Shown here: piece after piece, positions 21,637-32,862 of the stretch
How positions within the stretch are numbered: position 1 is the stretch's first letter
Layout: every line of letters starts with the position of its first letter
Assembly: GCA_016808115.1 (NCBI GenBank)
Contig: JAEQBH010004123.1
Span: 1 to 64,000 of the forward strand
Length of the DNA stretch: 64,000 bases
Direction of reading: 5' to 3'
Origin: Tetrastigma voinierianum
Lineage: Eukaryota; Streptophyta; Magnoliopsida; Vitales; Vitaceae
The notes under the pieces: model-generated
Seen by the model: the letters and a program-made list of their open reading frames with translations, nothing else
What the model was told of the DNA's origin: nothing
Database searches by the model: none
Made by a program: the position numbers and the translations under genes

Positions 21637-24067
21637 TGTAACACCCCAAATTATGCCCTAACAGTTTAAAATGTTTAGGGTATAATAAAAGTAAAAGTAT
21701 ATTTTTCCGGAATAAAATAAAGATAAAAAAAAATAAAATATGAACCACAGAAATTAATACAAAAAGTTAGAGATGCAAATTAATAATTTACCAATTCGGG
21801 ACCAAGGGTCATAATTTAATAAGTTCATATGCCAAAGTAGATATATAAGTTAAGAAATAAGAATAATAGAGAAATGGAGGGACCTAAAATGCAAAAATGG
21901 GAAAGAAAGCGAAAATGAAGTAAAGCCAAACATGGCCTTGCTCTAAAGGAGGATAAGATCAAAGGCAAAAAAAAAAAAAAAAAAAAAAAAAAACCTCAGT
22001 TTGGTCTTGGGAGAAAAGACAAAAAGGGGATAAGATCAAGGGGTACGTCTCTCATTTTTGGGAGACAAAAGAAAAAAAAAGTAGAGAGAGGGAGAAGAAG
22101 GAGAAGAAGAAGAAGAAGAGAAGAGAAGAAGGAAGAAAAAATGAGAATAGAAGATCAAAGGTATGGAAGTCTAGTGCTTTTGTATGGAATTTGAGTATGG
22201 TATTTGTCTAGTTTTTGGTATAGAAAGTATAGATACATAGTTTTGAACCCTCTATTTTGTGTATGGGTTGGGTTTGGAAACTCCCAAACTCATTTCTTGT
22301 TAGGGTTGAGTTGAGAAGAACTCTAAGACTCCTATATATGTGTTTTAGGTTGGTTTTGTAGTTGATTTGGGATTGTATGGAAACTAAGTAAGGATTCCCC
22401 AAAGTCTTGAGACTTAGGAAACTCATCTAACCCATTAATTGTGTAGGGGTTTCTCCTACTCGGGTTCCTTTTCATTTAAGGGTTGTGGGGTGGTGTTTTG
22501 CCCCAAGGGAAATGTCTAGTTGCAATTTGAACCAAGGGAAATTACCATGTTTTCATTATCAAATGCGCATTAAGCCAGGACTTAGGGTAGTTTTTGGGTG
22601 AAAAGGGAGTGCGTGGGGTCATGCAGTGGGAATTGTAGTCATTAGTGAGCTTGATGTTAGGGTTTTGGGAGCTCTCCAGATTCGCATCATAGGACCAGAG
22701 TTATGGTCCATTTACCACTGAAGAATCCTGTCGGTAGGTCGGTCATTTCGACGGGATCGGGTCAGGCTCGGCGGTCGGGTCATTTCGGTGGGTTGACTAC
22801 TACATGTGACCTCGACTTCAGAGGTCATAACTTCTTTGTCGAACTCCGTTTCAGGTGTTCTTAGACTCTATGGAAAGCCCATGGAGTCAAGAATCCATCT
22901 ATATATAGCTTGTTAAAATTAGAACTCATAATAGGTCGAAAATCCACAAATAGTAGGCCTCTACGGTAACCATAGTTATTTATGCGTATAAAAGGATGAA
23001 AAATGTAAAAGATTCGAATAAATGATTATCACATGTCGCGTATGATTCTTAGATAGTAATAATAGTCGAATATAAGATATATATCTTGCACATAAAATAC
23101 GCATGGATTGTATGCGCCTAGAACTGGTAGAGGGATAGATAGACATACTTTGATAGGGAAAAAACAGTTTGGCATATAGTACGGTTGGCCCCGGATTTGG
23201 GTCCTTCACGGTATCTTTGGGCCCTTATAGATGATCATTGTCTCATACAATGATAACGGCCTTGGTACTTGTAGACGATGTTTTGCATAGTAGGTACAAC
23301 CTTTGGGCCCTTATAGATGCTGTACGGTGCCTGTAGATACTTATATTTCCTTTATCCACTTATAAGGTTTATGCGGCGTAAACGTAAAGCAAATGACTTG
23401 AATATGACATATGAAATTATATGATCGCGATAAAGAAGCATACTTAGCTATGCGCTTACATGTATACTGTGACAAGTATATGACATGATATGAGAAGCAT
23501 AGCTCTCACATGTGATGATAGTATACGATGGCCAACAAAGTAAAGTGTAAAATGACATGAAAAGTATCTGAAATATGATGAAAGGAAACATGTTAAGAAA
23601 AGTAGATATGAGAATTGGATAAGAGTATATGTAAAGGTTATAATTGTCATAAGTTTATGCATGTGTATAAAGTAAGATATAATCCTTATTAGGAATTAGA
23701 TATCCATTAGGTTTTATTCCCAGCAGCGTAAAGCAGCACGGGTGTTTTCATCGTGTAGATCTGAAAGAGGAAACTAGAGGGCAGGACTAATCTGCATCAA
23801 TGATCGGGGCACACCTCCACTAGGTGCCTCTTTGGAAGACCTTTTGATCCTATGTCTGTATTTTTTGTTTCTTGTATGATGTAAATGTGTAAATGTTGAA
23901 CATTTCCATATGGAGTTACTAATATCTTTTTAATCCTTTTACTTTCTGTGAATATAATACAAGTTAAATGTTTAACATTATATGAAACAAGCTTACAGTT
24001 TCTAAGTTTAAAAAAAAAAAAATATGACACCTTCGCTGAAGCACTTGGGTGCGATTGAAACCTTGCA
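21637..24067 (+). repeat. Long LTR (5' type) followed by a primer site
   Basis: Starts TGTAACACCCCAAATTATG, a typical terminus of plant chromovirus-like LTRs, and ends near ACCTTGCA. The length is about 2.4 kb. It includes a poly(A) run (21967-21993), a purine-rich AGAAG block (22080-22140), and a region with repeated GGGCCCTTATAGATG words (23218-23340). A primer site follows at 24075. I see no matching 3' LTR in the window. Confidence 0.65.
21967..21993. repeat. Poly(A) run
   Basis: About 27 consecutive A inside the long LTR. Confidence 0.95.
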
Positions 24068-24074
24068 GGTTTAG

Positions 24075-24085
24075 TGGTATCGAGC
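24075..24085 (+). other. Primer binding site after the long LTR
   Basis: TGGTATCGAGC, one base short of the canonical TGGTATCAGAGC. It lies seven bases after the inferred LTR end, a little farther than usual, so the boundary or the site may have drifted. Confidence 0.6.
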
Positions 24086-25285
24086 ATCTCGGATTAGGTT
24101 CGGACCACACTTGATCGGGTTGGATCGAAGAAGGAGCGCTCACCGGCTACCTTCTTGTGAACCCTTGAGATGAAGATATGGATAATTTCAAGCTCAACAT
24201 TCTTCCCCTTTGGTATGTCTGGAAAAAATATCCCATAAAGAATGAAACTGATAAGATTGCGAAGAGGGAGGCAAGAGGCTACTTGACCGTTTAAGATGAA
24301 GATTTTTATTTCATTCATTGTTTGTCCTTTTACATGTATGACCGTACAATTTAGATGGGATCAAAAAGAAAATATCATTAGCTACCTTTTACCTCCATGC
24401 TTCCGTGGGCGGCGTTCACATTTACCTTAAGTTTTGGTGAGAAAACCCAGAGTGTGGAGGAGCGAAAGATAAGCAAATCCCGAAGGCACCTTGCATCTCC
24501 ACTTTTCCTGTATGTGGTCGGACTCTACTATGGACATTGTTGATTGCAATCGATTTTGGCATTGTTGAAGGCATGAAGATCGGTTGGGCAATATTGGTCC
24601 CCGAATTGCAGGAACCGTTTCCACGGATCGGGCTTGGTCAGCAGCGCGAGTTTGGACTTGTAGTAAGGTCCGATGATGCTATGGGGTATGTGTACTCCCT
24701 CTCATTGTCTTCTCCTTCTGAAGTGTAGAATATGGCCTCTTAAGCCTTGGTTTTCTTTAATTCTTCAACGAGGGCAGTGAACTCCTCTCGTTGCTTATGT
24801 ATTCCTTGGAAGTGTAGCTTCACCCGACTATTGTTGCTTGTCTGGAGCTGACCCAACATGTTTCGTGGGTTGAATGGTCTAAATTTCGGACTTCGTCGAG
24901 CCCATAGGAGTAGATTTTCCCTTGGGTGCGATTCTTTGGATTCGGACTGCGGAACCTTCTCCTTCATTTCCTATGTTGTTTTCACGGAACATCTCTTAAA
25001 TGGTGCCTTTCATACAATTTGTGGATTTGATGCACATCTTTGTAATAGAAGGCCCCAAAATGTCAATGAGGGTTAATAGATTTGGTTTTTGGGCTATAAG
25101 AATCCCGAATATCGCGATGGTCTGTGCTTTCGATAAGTTGTGTTTTCAGCATGACCCAGTATATATATGTTCAAACATGAACTTTCCTGGAATAAATTTT
25201 CTCTTCATTCCTACTTGGAAAACCAAGGTGGTGAAGTTCTTCGATACAACTATGCGGTGGGTAGTAGTTGATAACGTCTAACCCT
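24086..25285. other. Unassigned interior after the long LTR
   Basis: Several short open frames exist on both strands (for example 24740-24967 minus and 25000-25281 plus), but none shows a gag, protease, RT or host domain I can name. The position after a primer site suggests a leader or gag region of the LTR element; its compositional texture is more balanced than the AT-rich flanks. Confidence 0.4.
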
Positions 25286-25382
25286 ATCAACGGGATATAA
25301 TAGTTGACGATAGTTGGCCTCGTTAATGGGATATAATAGTTGACCCAATATCGGCTATGACAACGGGATATAATAGTTGACC
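25286..25382 (+). repeat. Three-unit tandem repeat of about 40 bp
   Basis: The word GGGATATAATAGTTGAC (one unit has TGGGATATAATAGTTGAC) occurs three times at nearly even spacing, each preceded by a CAACGGG- or TTAATGGG-type junction. Confidence 0.85.
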
Positions 25383-25389
25383 ATTTGAA

Positions 25390-26120
25390 AGTCCCATATG
25401 GGCCCGAACACCGTTTGATATTTGTTAACCGTAGAAAAATATGTTTGAAATGTATTTACTTTTGGACTTTGATATGAAAGTATTTGATTTGAAAATTGAT
25501 ATGAAATTGTTTGGTTCACATTTGATATAAAATTGATTTGAGAATGTTTGAATGGAAAATTTTGAATATTCTAGCTTATCTTTGAATCATAAGTTTTGAT
25601 GAAAAACATCTTCTATTTGTTATTACAATTGAAACCTTTTGATCCATAAAACTATATTATTATTTCTTATTGAGTTTAAAGCTTACTCTCATTCGTTGAT
25701 ATCTTTTCAGATGCTTTTAGTTTCTATGATAAGTGATGGCTAGGTTGGGGTTTCGTCATTATTAGGATTTGATGAAAAGTTTATTTTAGACTTTGTTGAA
25801 CTAGTAAGTTCATGTTTAAGTGGATTTTTCGGTTTTGAGGTTATTTAGGAAAGTTACTTGAATAATGACACTTCATTTTTTATTAGTTCGAAGTTGGAAT
25901 TTGGGAGATTCTGAATAGCTCTATTTGAGAATGTATTTGATATTTGATGAATTTAACGCATTACTTTAAGCAGATGTTTGGTAATTGGACTCAATCCAGT
26001 TAAGGTTTTTGTCGTTTAACACTTCGAGCCTTCGATATTGAGATATGAATTGATAGTAAATACCCACTGCGAGTGATTTGAGAGGTGTAATGATGGGGTA
26101 TATTAAAATTTATGTTATAA
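25390..26120 (+). repeat. Probable LTR fragment, plus orientation
   Basis: It has the late-LTR texture seen in the long LTRs elsewhere here: a TTGAGTTTAAAGCTTACTC inverted word, followed by TTTTCAGATGC and a T/G-rich tail ending near GAGGTGTAATGATGGGG. The boundaries are not visible. Confidence 0.4.
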
Positions 26121-28069
26121 AATGCTCTTTCCTTATAATATAGTTATCTACATTTTAAAGAATACTTTAACCAATTAAATTTGTAAAGTTGTTTTTTCTC
26201 TTAATCGTTTCCTTTTTTTTTATGGGTTTGCCAATATTATCAGTCCATAATTACAAAAACGTTTGATCCTAGGAGTACTGGTATGCCACTTATGCTTTTT
26301 GTGAAGGACCTATCATTTTTGTAAAGGAACTATCATTGTGATACTGCAACTGTCATTTTTGTTTATATGTTCTTATGAAGTACTGCCATATTGGAATACT
26401 ATGTTAGTTTTCTTTCAAACTTGGTTCTTGGATTCTTTCCTGTTCCTAATCAAGCTTCCTTCCTAGCACTGGAAAATGGAACCAAGTTTTGAGGAATTAA
26501 TCTATTATTGACGTTTGGTGCAGATTGGAAGCTAAATGACCCAAAATACCACCACATGATTCAAGCAATTTGCAATTTCCTAGTGGAAGTAACCCATCTC
26601 ATTTCTGTCAGACGGTTCTAGTCCACCCCTAAAGTAAGTCATCCATAAGACGTAATATTGCACTAGGAAAATGCTACTTCGAATATCAAACAGTATACAT
26701 GAAAACTGAAAAATGAATATTTTATCTTCATTTTATTCTTTTGAATGATTGATAAACTTTACGATTTTAATTTGTGTGTATAAATATTAAGTTGAAATAA
26801 TTATGTATTTTCATTCAATATTAAGCATAACTATAGAATATCTTTTCAAAAAAAGTAACTCTGTAATATGAATAACAATAGAAAAATAAACTAGCAACAA
26901 CATCCTTGAATTACAAACAACTTAAAATAGTTTTTAGTTTTACTTCTTATTATTTGACCATGTGATTGAAAATAATATTTTATTTTAAACTGTTGTGATA
27001 AAATATTGTGGAAGTTAGACCATTTATTGAGATTATTTGTTGTTTTCTAGTAAAAGTTTTTAAACAAGTAAACTAACAAATTTTTTTAAAATAAGAAGAA
27101 ATTATTCCCATTGATTTTTTAAAGAAACACTTAAAAAAAAAATCAATATTTTCGTATGAGCTGAGCACCGGCTGCATTCTATGTTGTTTCGTGAACCTAC
27201 AAAATTCATGTACAGAGCTGAAAAGCTATATAAATTTTTTTCTTAAATTTAGGTTTCTTGTGAAAATATATTGAGACAGAAAATTTGACTGTATAAAACT
27301 GCAATTTTTCACTGAAATTCTGTAATTTTTATTAAAAGAAGAAGAAAATTCCTTTTTACTGTTTTTTTTTATATCTCCTTTTTACTGTTTTTTCTCTATC
27401 ATTTCATTGGTAAGTCTTTTTCTCACTGTTTAAAATATTATTAATATGGTTTAGGAAAATAATAATTTGTAGTGTTTTGAAAATAATGACGAAATATTAT
27501 TTTAAAAATTATTTTATAATATCCTCTCTGAAACAAGAACAAAAGTTGAGAAAACTTAGAACCTAGTTAATAAAGATTTATCAAAAAATTTATAAAATTT
27601 TTATGTATACTATTTTTATTCAGTGATTTTCGTTTCTATATATTTATTTTTAAATAACTTTTTTCTGAAAAGATTATTTTAGAATTACTTAAATTAAATA
27701 AAAAAAAATTGAAAATTATTAAAGGTTATCGTGACAAATATTTTATTTTATTTTATATGTGGTGATTCCAAGAAGTAGTCCTCTTCAAAAATCGGAAAGA
27801 AAATAGCTTCCAAGTATATCCCAAAATTAAAAATAGAAAAGAAAATATAGGATGCTATTTTGTGTCTCTTAAATTACTTCGTAAATAATTAATACTTGCT
27901 TTTTATATGTTATCATTCTTATGTTTTTTCTTTAACAATTGTTCATTTATTTGCAAAATTCTATTTATTTTCACTTTATATTTAAGCGCGTCTATTGAAA
28001 GAAGTGTTACTTAAAAAAAAAAAAAACGAGGGCACTAATTTTTATAAAATGAGGGAAAAAAAATTAGGG
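26121..28069. other. AT-rich sequence, no gene recognised
   Basis: A long AT-rich stretch with poly(A)/poly(T) interruptions. The only coding-like piece is at 26510-26640 (listed separately). No LTR termini or TIR pair could be fixed. It may include fragments of non-autonomous DNA elements. Confidence 0.4.
26510..26640 (+). pseudogene. Exon-like fragment after a splice-acceptor-like site
   Basis: A pyrimidine/T-rich stretch ends in TTTGGTGCAG and is followed by about 33 open codons (starting DWKLNDPKYHHMIQAICNFL) and then a stop. The composition is less AT-rich than its surroundings. I cannot name the protein. It could be a captured or relict host exon, or chance. Confidence 0.25.
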
Positions 28070-28190
28070 CCACAAAAGTATGTTTGGTTACACAGTTTTA
28101 ACTGTTTTTTATTCTTAAAAATAAGAAGAATAAAAAAAACAATTTATTTCCCAGTTTTTTCATGAAAAAACCTAAAGAACACTAAACAGA
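28070..28190. mobile_element. Possible small MITE
   Basis: The segment from TGTTTGGTTACACAG to CACTAAACAG has imperfect complementary ends and a fold-back core of TTTTTTATTCTTAAAAATAAG type. Small size and lack of coding sequence fit a miniature inverted-repeat element, but the ends are short and no clear target duplication was found. Confidence 0.3.
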
Positions 28191-28605
28191 ATTATGGAGC
28201 ACTCAATTGGGACCGCTGCAAGAACAATAGAGAATTTGATAGATACATGTCCTTGCAAGGAAGATGCTAAGTTATTTCCTAAGATAAATATGATGATTTT
28301 GATGTACACTTAATCTTTGATTGATCGACTATATATTTGGTAGGGTCTTCGCAAAGTAAATGGAAAGAATAGATAGGAGTCAGTAATATATGATAGCATT
28401 GATGCTTAGTATGTAATCAAACAAGTAGAGGCTAATTGTGCCCATATATAAGACTTTTACTCAACCTATATTACTTAGAATCTCGAATTATAAAATATAA
28501 GGGCCAACCAAAGGTTTTGTATATATCTTTTAAAAGAGAACATGGCCCACGTTTCTTTCTTTGTAGCTTCATGTTATGCTCGTCTAAGTTTTGTCTTGTT
28601 TCAAA
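28191..28605 (+). repeat. Dispersed duplicate of 19080-19260 and flank
   Basis: 28180-28445 is the second, longer copy of the duplicate described at 19080. 28446-28605 is unassigned and leads into family R copy C. Confidence 0.55.
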
Positions 28606-28716
28606 TTAAAATTTGGCCTGATCAAGGAGTGGGTTAGGTTTAAACCCAAGCTCATAAATAAAAGTCCAGATAAAAGGGGCTCGGATCCATTTGAACAAGT
28701 CCATAGAAAAGTCTAG
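28606..28716 (+). repeat. Family R copy C, left part
   Basis: From AAATTAAAATTTGGCCTGAT to AAAAGTCTAG it matches 8241-8355 and 51810-51890. The copy is truncated on its left and is cut at 28716 by the solo LTR. The last five bases, TCTAG, are the target duplication. Confidence 0.85.
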
Positions 28717-29274
28717 TGTAACGCCTTGTCCCAAGAGGGTGTACGATACATGTAAACGTAGGGTCATATATGTGTACCAAGGGTTTCCTTAATTAGTTGA
28801 GTGCCATAGTAGTATTTTTGGAAGGAAGTTGTTTTAAGGATGAAAATTATAAAGTTTTTTTCAAAGAATTTGTGGCACTTTTACAATTAAAGAGGAAAGT
28901 GGAGAGATAGTATAATCATGAAACTTTAATTAGTTAAAGGATAATAATAATAATAAATTATCAGAATGGTTTAGAGAAGCCTATAAAATTATCTAGATCT
29001 CGGATGTGAAGCGGACTATGTAATTAAATTCATCTCGCTTGAAATCCTAGTGACCCATAAAGTTTCGTTGAATTATGAGACCATAGCCAGAATATTTTCT
29101 GATTTTGGTGATAAGTAAGTCAGTGGCTTGCGGATGAGATTTTTCACGAAAATCTCGGAGAGAGATAAAAATAGTTTAGGCTAAATTTATTTAAAACAAG
29201 TGAGCGAAAGAAATAAATTGTTTTGGGAGTAGAAACATATCAGAATGAGATAATATGAACCATATATCAATATG

Positions 29275-29300
29275 TAATAATAATAATAATAATAATAATT
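29275..29300. repeat. (TAA)n microsatellite
   Basis: Eight to nine TAA units within the solo LTR. Confidence 0.9.
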
Positions 29301-29980
29301 AAAAAGGATGAAATCAAAGACGGTTAGGACAATAAGATAATGAAAAAAGAGATTTTTGTTTTGTTTTCTTAGCTTTTCTCTAAGATATATGGAAATTGGA
29401 CCGTAGATTTTTCGTCAAGGTAAAGGCAAGTTAGTTTGCATCAGGAAACTACAGCATGGGTGCAAAACATAGTTGATCAAACTAAAAGTGAGGGCACCTA
29501 CTGACATTCCTATATGGTCATTTGTATTTGAGATTTGTAGAGGCCGTGAGAGGCCGTAAATTTCAGTTCCAAAATTTTGGACTGAGTTTAGGAATTTTTT
29601 GGGACTTTTTGGGCGGTTCGAGCTGAATTGGGGCGTTGTTGTCGGACAGTTCGGGTTGAGCACAGGTTTGTTTTGGAGCGGTCCAGGATAGAATTTGAAG
29701 AACTATTTTGGATTCTTGGAGCTAGCCATGAGTCTAGAATCTGGCCTATGCTGTGATGCTTTGTTTAGGCTCTATATTACGAAAAATTTAATTGTAGCAC
29801 GAAGTGTGTGCAAATTGTAGTTGTGATAGCGCGTGTGGTCTAATACATTGAATGTGTAGGGTAAAGCGGAGGCGGAGAAGTGCCAGTCATGTAAAAATTA
29901 TTGTAGCAGGAAAAAGTGAGTGGTCTAAACTTTATTTTTCAATACTAGTGTATTGTTACAAATCGTTTTACGCTAGTATG

Positions 29981-30118
29981 TTATGGTTTTAATTATTAAA
30001 CCATATTTTAAAACTTATGGTTTTAATTGTTAAACCATATTTTAAAAGAAAACTTATGGTTTGATTGGTTAAACCATATTTTAAAGCTTATGGTTTGATT
30101 TAATGCAATATATTTTAA
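29981..30118. repeat. Tandem hairpin units within the solo LTR
   Basis: Four units of about 34-40 bp. The first three pair TTATGGTTT with AAACCATATTTTAAA, so each can fold on itself (ATGGTTT against AAACCAT); the fourth has lost its right arm. Confidence 0.8.
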
Positions 30119-31475
30119 AAAACAAGCAAGCAAAAATTATATTTATAAATCGGGCCTTAAGAAATCCACAGTTTTAAGCGAGCATTGGAGTCGGGAGAGA
30201 TGATACGTAGCGATGCGCGAGGAAGTTAGAACATGATTTCATTGCATTTTTAGATTTGCGATCGGTAAACTTAGCTCATGCATTATGACATATTAGAGGA
30301 GGGCCGTGACCGCGTCTTTGGAGTATATAGGGTTAGCCTTGGCCCAGCTTGTATGTGGTGATGGAGCATTCCACCATATTCTGCGGAATAGGTGATGTGG
30401 ACCACGAGGTCCTTCACCAAACACGGTAGAGACCTCAGGTTTCCGTGTTTACTAGGGTACAACAACCCGAGAAAAGGCCTCGAGTGGTTGATCATTATAT
30501 TTATAAGCATTTTACATACGGCAAACCGACCAGCGATAAGCGAACAAACATTTTTATAAGAAAAGTTTAGAAACTTTATGAAAGCAAACAAATTTATGAA
30601 AAGTTTTAAAAACTTTTATAGTAAAGCAAGTAAGGATTTCTGAAAATGTTTTGTAAAAGATAGTTTACAGTTTTGAGACATTTCGAAAAACAAGCATTTA
30701 TAAAGCATACACTCAACGAGCTCTTTAGCTCATTATTTTCCTAGTTTAAAAATTATTTTTCTGATACTGGGTATCTTAGAAACCCATTTGGACATATCAA
30801 GGTCCTCCAGGCCACTAGTTGTTGTGTTACTCACTATTGTATATGTTGTTAGAAGATACTTTGAACTTGTATAGTTATGTATATCTTAATGTACATAATT
30901 TTGTTTTTTATGAAAATGTGATGAGTCACAGGCTCTTTTGAAGAAGTGTTCTTGGTTGCCATATTTAGAGTATAATTTGTATTCCTGAGTTTTAGGACAT
31001 GTCCTATATCTTTACTTGAAATTTTTTATAAAATAACAAGTTTATAAAGAAAAAAGAAAATTTTCCTCTGAGGTTTTTAATCGCTTAAACACGGAGCTTA
31101 GCTTCACAGGATGCTCTAGTCGTTGGAAGTATCGGTTGGGAGTTCTGTGGGGTTGTCGGCACATCGCATGCTAGTAGGGGTGGGGGTGTGTCATCTAGGG
31201 TATTTTTGAATTTTTTTTTTTAATTTTTTGAAGTCAAACGAAGCTTTATTAGAAGTGGTAAAGAGGTGGGACAATTATTTGCAGACGTGGAATTTCCTTG
31301 AGGAATAAGGCTCCCTAATGGAGACGTGGATGAAACCCTTGAAGAACAAGACTCTCTAATAAAGACGTAGATGAATTTTTGAGGAACAAATCTTCTTAAT
31401 GGAAGAAATGGGTAGTATCTTTAGGAAGTGGAGAGAGTGAAGGAAATGGAGACTTGGTAGAAAATCAAGAATGTC

Positions 31476-31483
31476 TATAAAAG
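31476..31483 (+). promoter_or_regulatory. TATA box of family R copy C
   Basis: TATAAAAG within ATGTCTATAAAAGGAGC, conserved with 8622 in copy A, including the downstream GGAACAAACCA word. Confidence 0.6.
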
Positions 31484-31599
31484 GAGCAAAGAAAGGAACA
31501 AACCAAGGAACCAATCAATCTACCAATCAATAAATCAATAAATCAATCGACTAAATGTCAATCTACTTCAACAAATCCTAGTTTTCCAATCCCTTTTCA

Positions 31600-31885
31600 T
31601 CAGTTTTAGCATTCTATTTCCTAGTTTTAGCCAAGTTTTTGTCAAATTTTCAGCACATTGTTATTTCATTTTCCTTCCACCGTGAAATCGATATTTATTT
31701 AACAATTTTAGCATTTTGTTTCAGTTTTATTCAAGTTACATCAAATTTTCCAACACAATATTACTGTGAGAAATCCAATGTTTACTTCAAAAATTTCAGC
31801 ACTTTATTTCCAGTTCATTCAAGTCTATCAAATTTTTCATACGATGTTATTTCATTCCCTTAGAAATCTAACATTTTCTTAACTG
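31600..31885 (+). repeat. Leader tandem repeat of family R, copy C
   Basis: Three units of 85-100 bp, same as in copy A (8730-8995): a GAAATC(G/C)A(T/A)-type word, then CAGCACTTTATTTCCAG or a variant, then CAAGT..ATCAAATTTT. Confidence 0.6.
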
Positions 31886-32095
31886 ATTAATTCTTGCAAT
31901 ATTTCCATTTGTACGACATTTTCTACTATGATTACGAGAAATTGTCAAGGGAACCAAGGAGCCTACATAGTCTGATTAGAAGTTTGATCTTACGAGTCAT
32001 TTCAGTTTGGAAGCACTTTAATTTCTTGGCTCACCCGCACACTTGTATTTTGTATGTTCATGTGAAATTCAAAAAATCACCCTAACATATTTTTT

Positions 32096-32860
32096 ACATG
32101 CCCGATGGGACACATCTTTGTGGAACATCGCGGAAATGAATTCATTATTCTTGATGCCACGAAGTTGAGAAGTAAAATAATTTTGGAGTCTTAGGACTCA
32201 ATATCTGATGTTGTAGATGCAGCATAGGAAGGACTCATTCCAGCCTTGGTGGAACAATTCGAGAAAAATACAACAAATTTTCTCTAAGAGGAATATGCAT
32301 CGAACTGACCCATTATTCGGGGTAGAGGGAAGCGAGCATAAATGATATGTAGATGATGATTATACTCATGTCCCCGCTACTACTAAGTTTCAGCTAATGA
32401 TCGACGAACTGTAGAGACATAATGCATTGGTTGGACAACATTTTGATGAAAGAATGACCGCTCAAGCAGAGGCTGAGTCTAAACAACTAAAATTTCTAGC
32501 TAAGAAAACTAAAGTAATGTTTGAGTATGCCCAGGTAATGATAGATGCGATTGATGAACATGATAAAACAACATTTGAGTGAGCTAAGGTTGTTGCAGAA
32601 GAGCGAGAAGACCAATCTCTATCAGGGACTATTCTAAAGGTAATCTCAAAGATTGTTGGACAATAGAGGCTAGAAGTTGCTTCTTGACTTACAAGGGAAC
32701 TATCGAATGAGCTTAGGAGGCAGTGCCCTAAGAATTTCCAGGAAGCAGGTGGATCTTACCTTTCACCTAGACAAGTTGGAAGTCGATATCTTCCTCCCAT
32801 ATGAGAGAGGATGGAAGGAGTTAACGATAAGCCCCCTTGAAGCCCGATCAGGCAGGCGGT
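32096..32860 (+). pseudogene. Unassigned retroelement ORF riddled with in-frame stops
   Basis: Two adjoining frames (about 32096-32350, then about 32380-32860) read as one protein-like sequence of about 250 codons. The first part includes MGHIFVEHRGNEFIILDATK; the second is Gln/Glu/Lys-rich and likely helical (AQAEAESKQLKFLAKKTKVM). The ORF is interrupted by about ten stops. Most stand where Gln or Arg would fit, i.e. TAG/TAA for CAG/CAA and TGA for CGA. Its position after promoter and leader suggests a gag-like protein. No zinc knuckle or capsid signature is visible, so the family is unassigned. The Athila element starts at 32863 and cuts off the rest. Confidence 0.45.
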
Positions 32861-32862
32861 GG

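Larger units (their letters stand above)
28717..31193 (+). mobile_element. Solo LTR, 2,477 bp, with perfect 5-bp target duplication
   Basis: Begins TGTAACGCCTTGTCCC and ends GGGGGTGTGTCA. It is flanked by TCTAG on both sides (28712-28716 and 31194-31198). Removing it and one TCTAG restores the family R sequence found uninterrupted at 8345-8360. The termini and length match long chromovirus-type LTRs. It contains a (TAA)n run and a hairpin-unit array. No interior and no second LTR are present, so it arose by LTR-LTR recombination. Confidence 0.92.
31194..32090 (+). repeat. Family R copy C, right part (promoter and leader)
   Basis: Resumes with TCTAGGGTATTTTTGAA, matching copy A at 8345 onward. 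It contains the TATA box at 31476 and the leader repeats of about 95 bp at 31600-31885. It ends near AAATCACCCTAACA, where the following open region begins. The order promoter, leader, ORF supports reading this as the 5' end of a retroelement or similar transcript unit. Confidence 0.7.
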
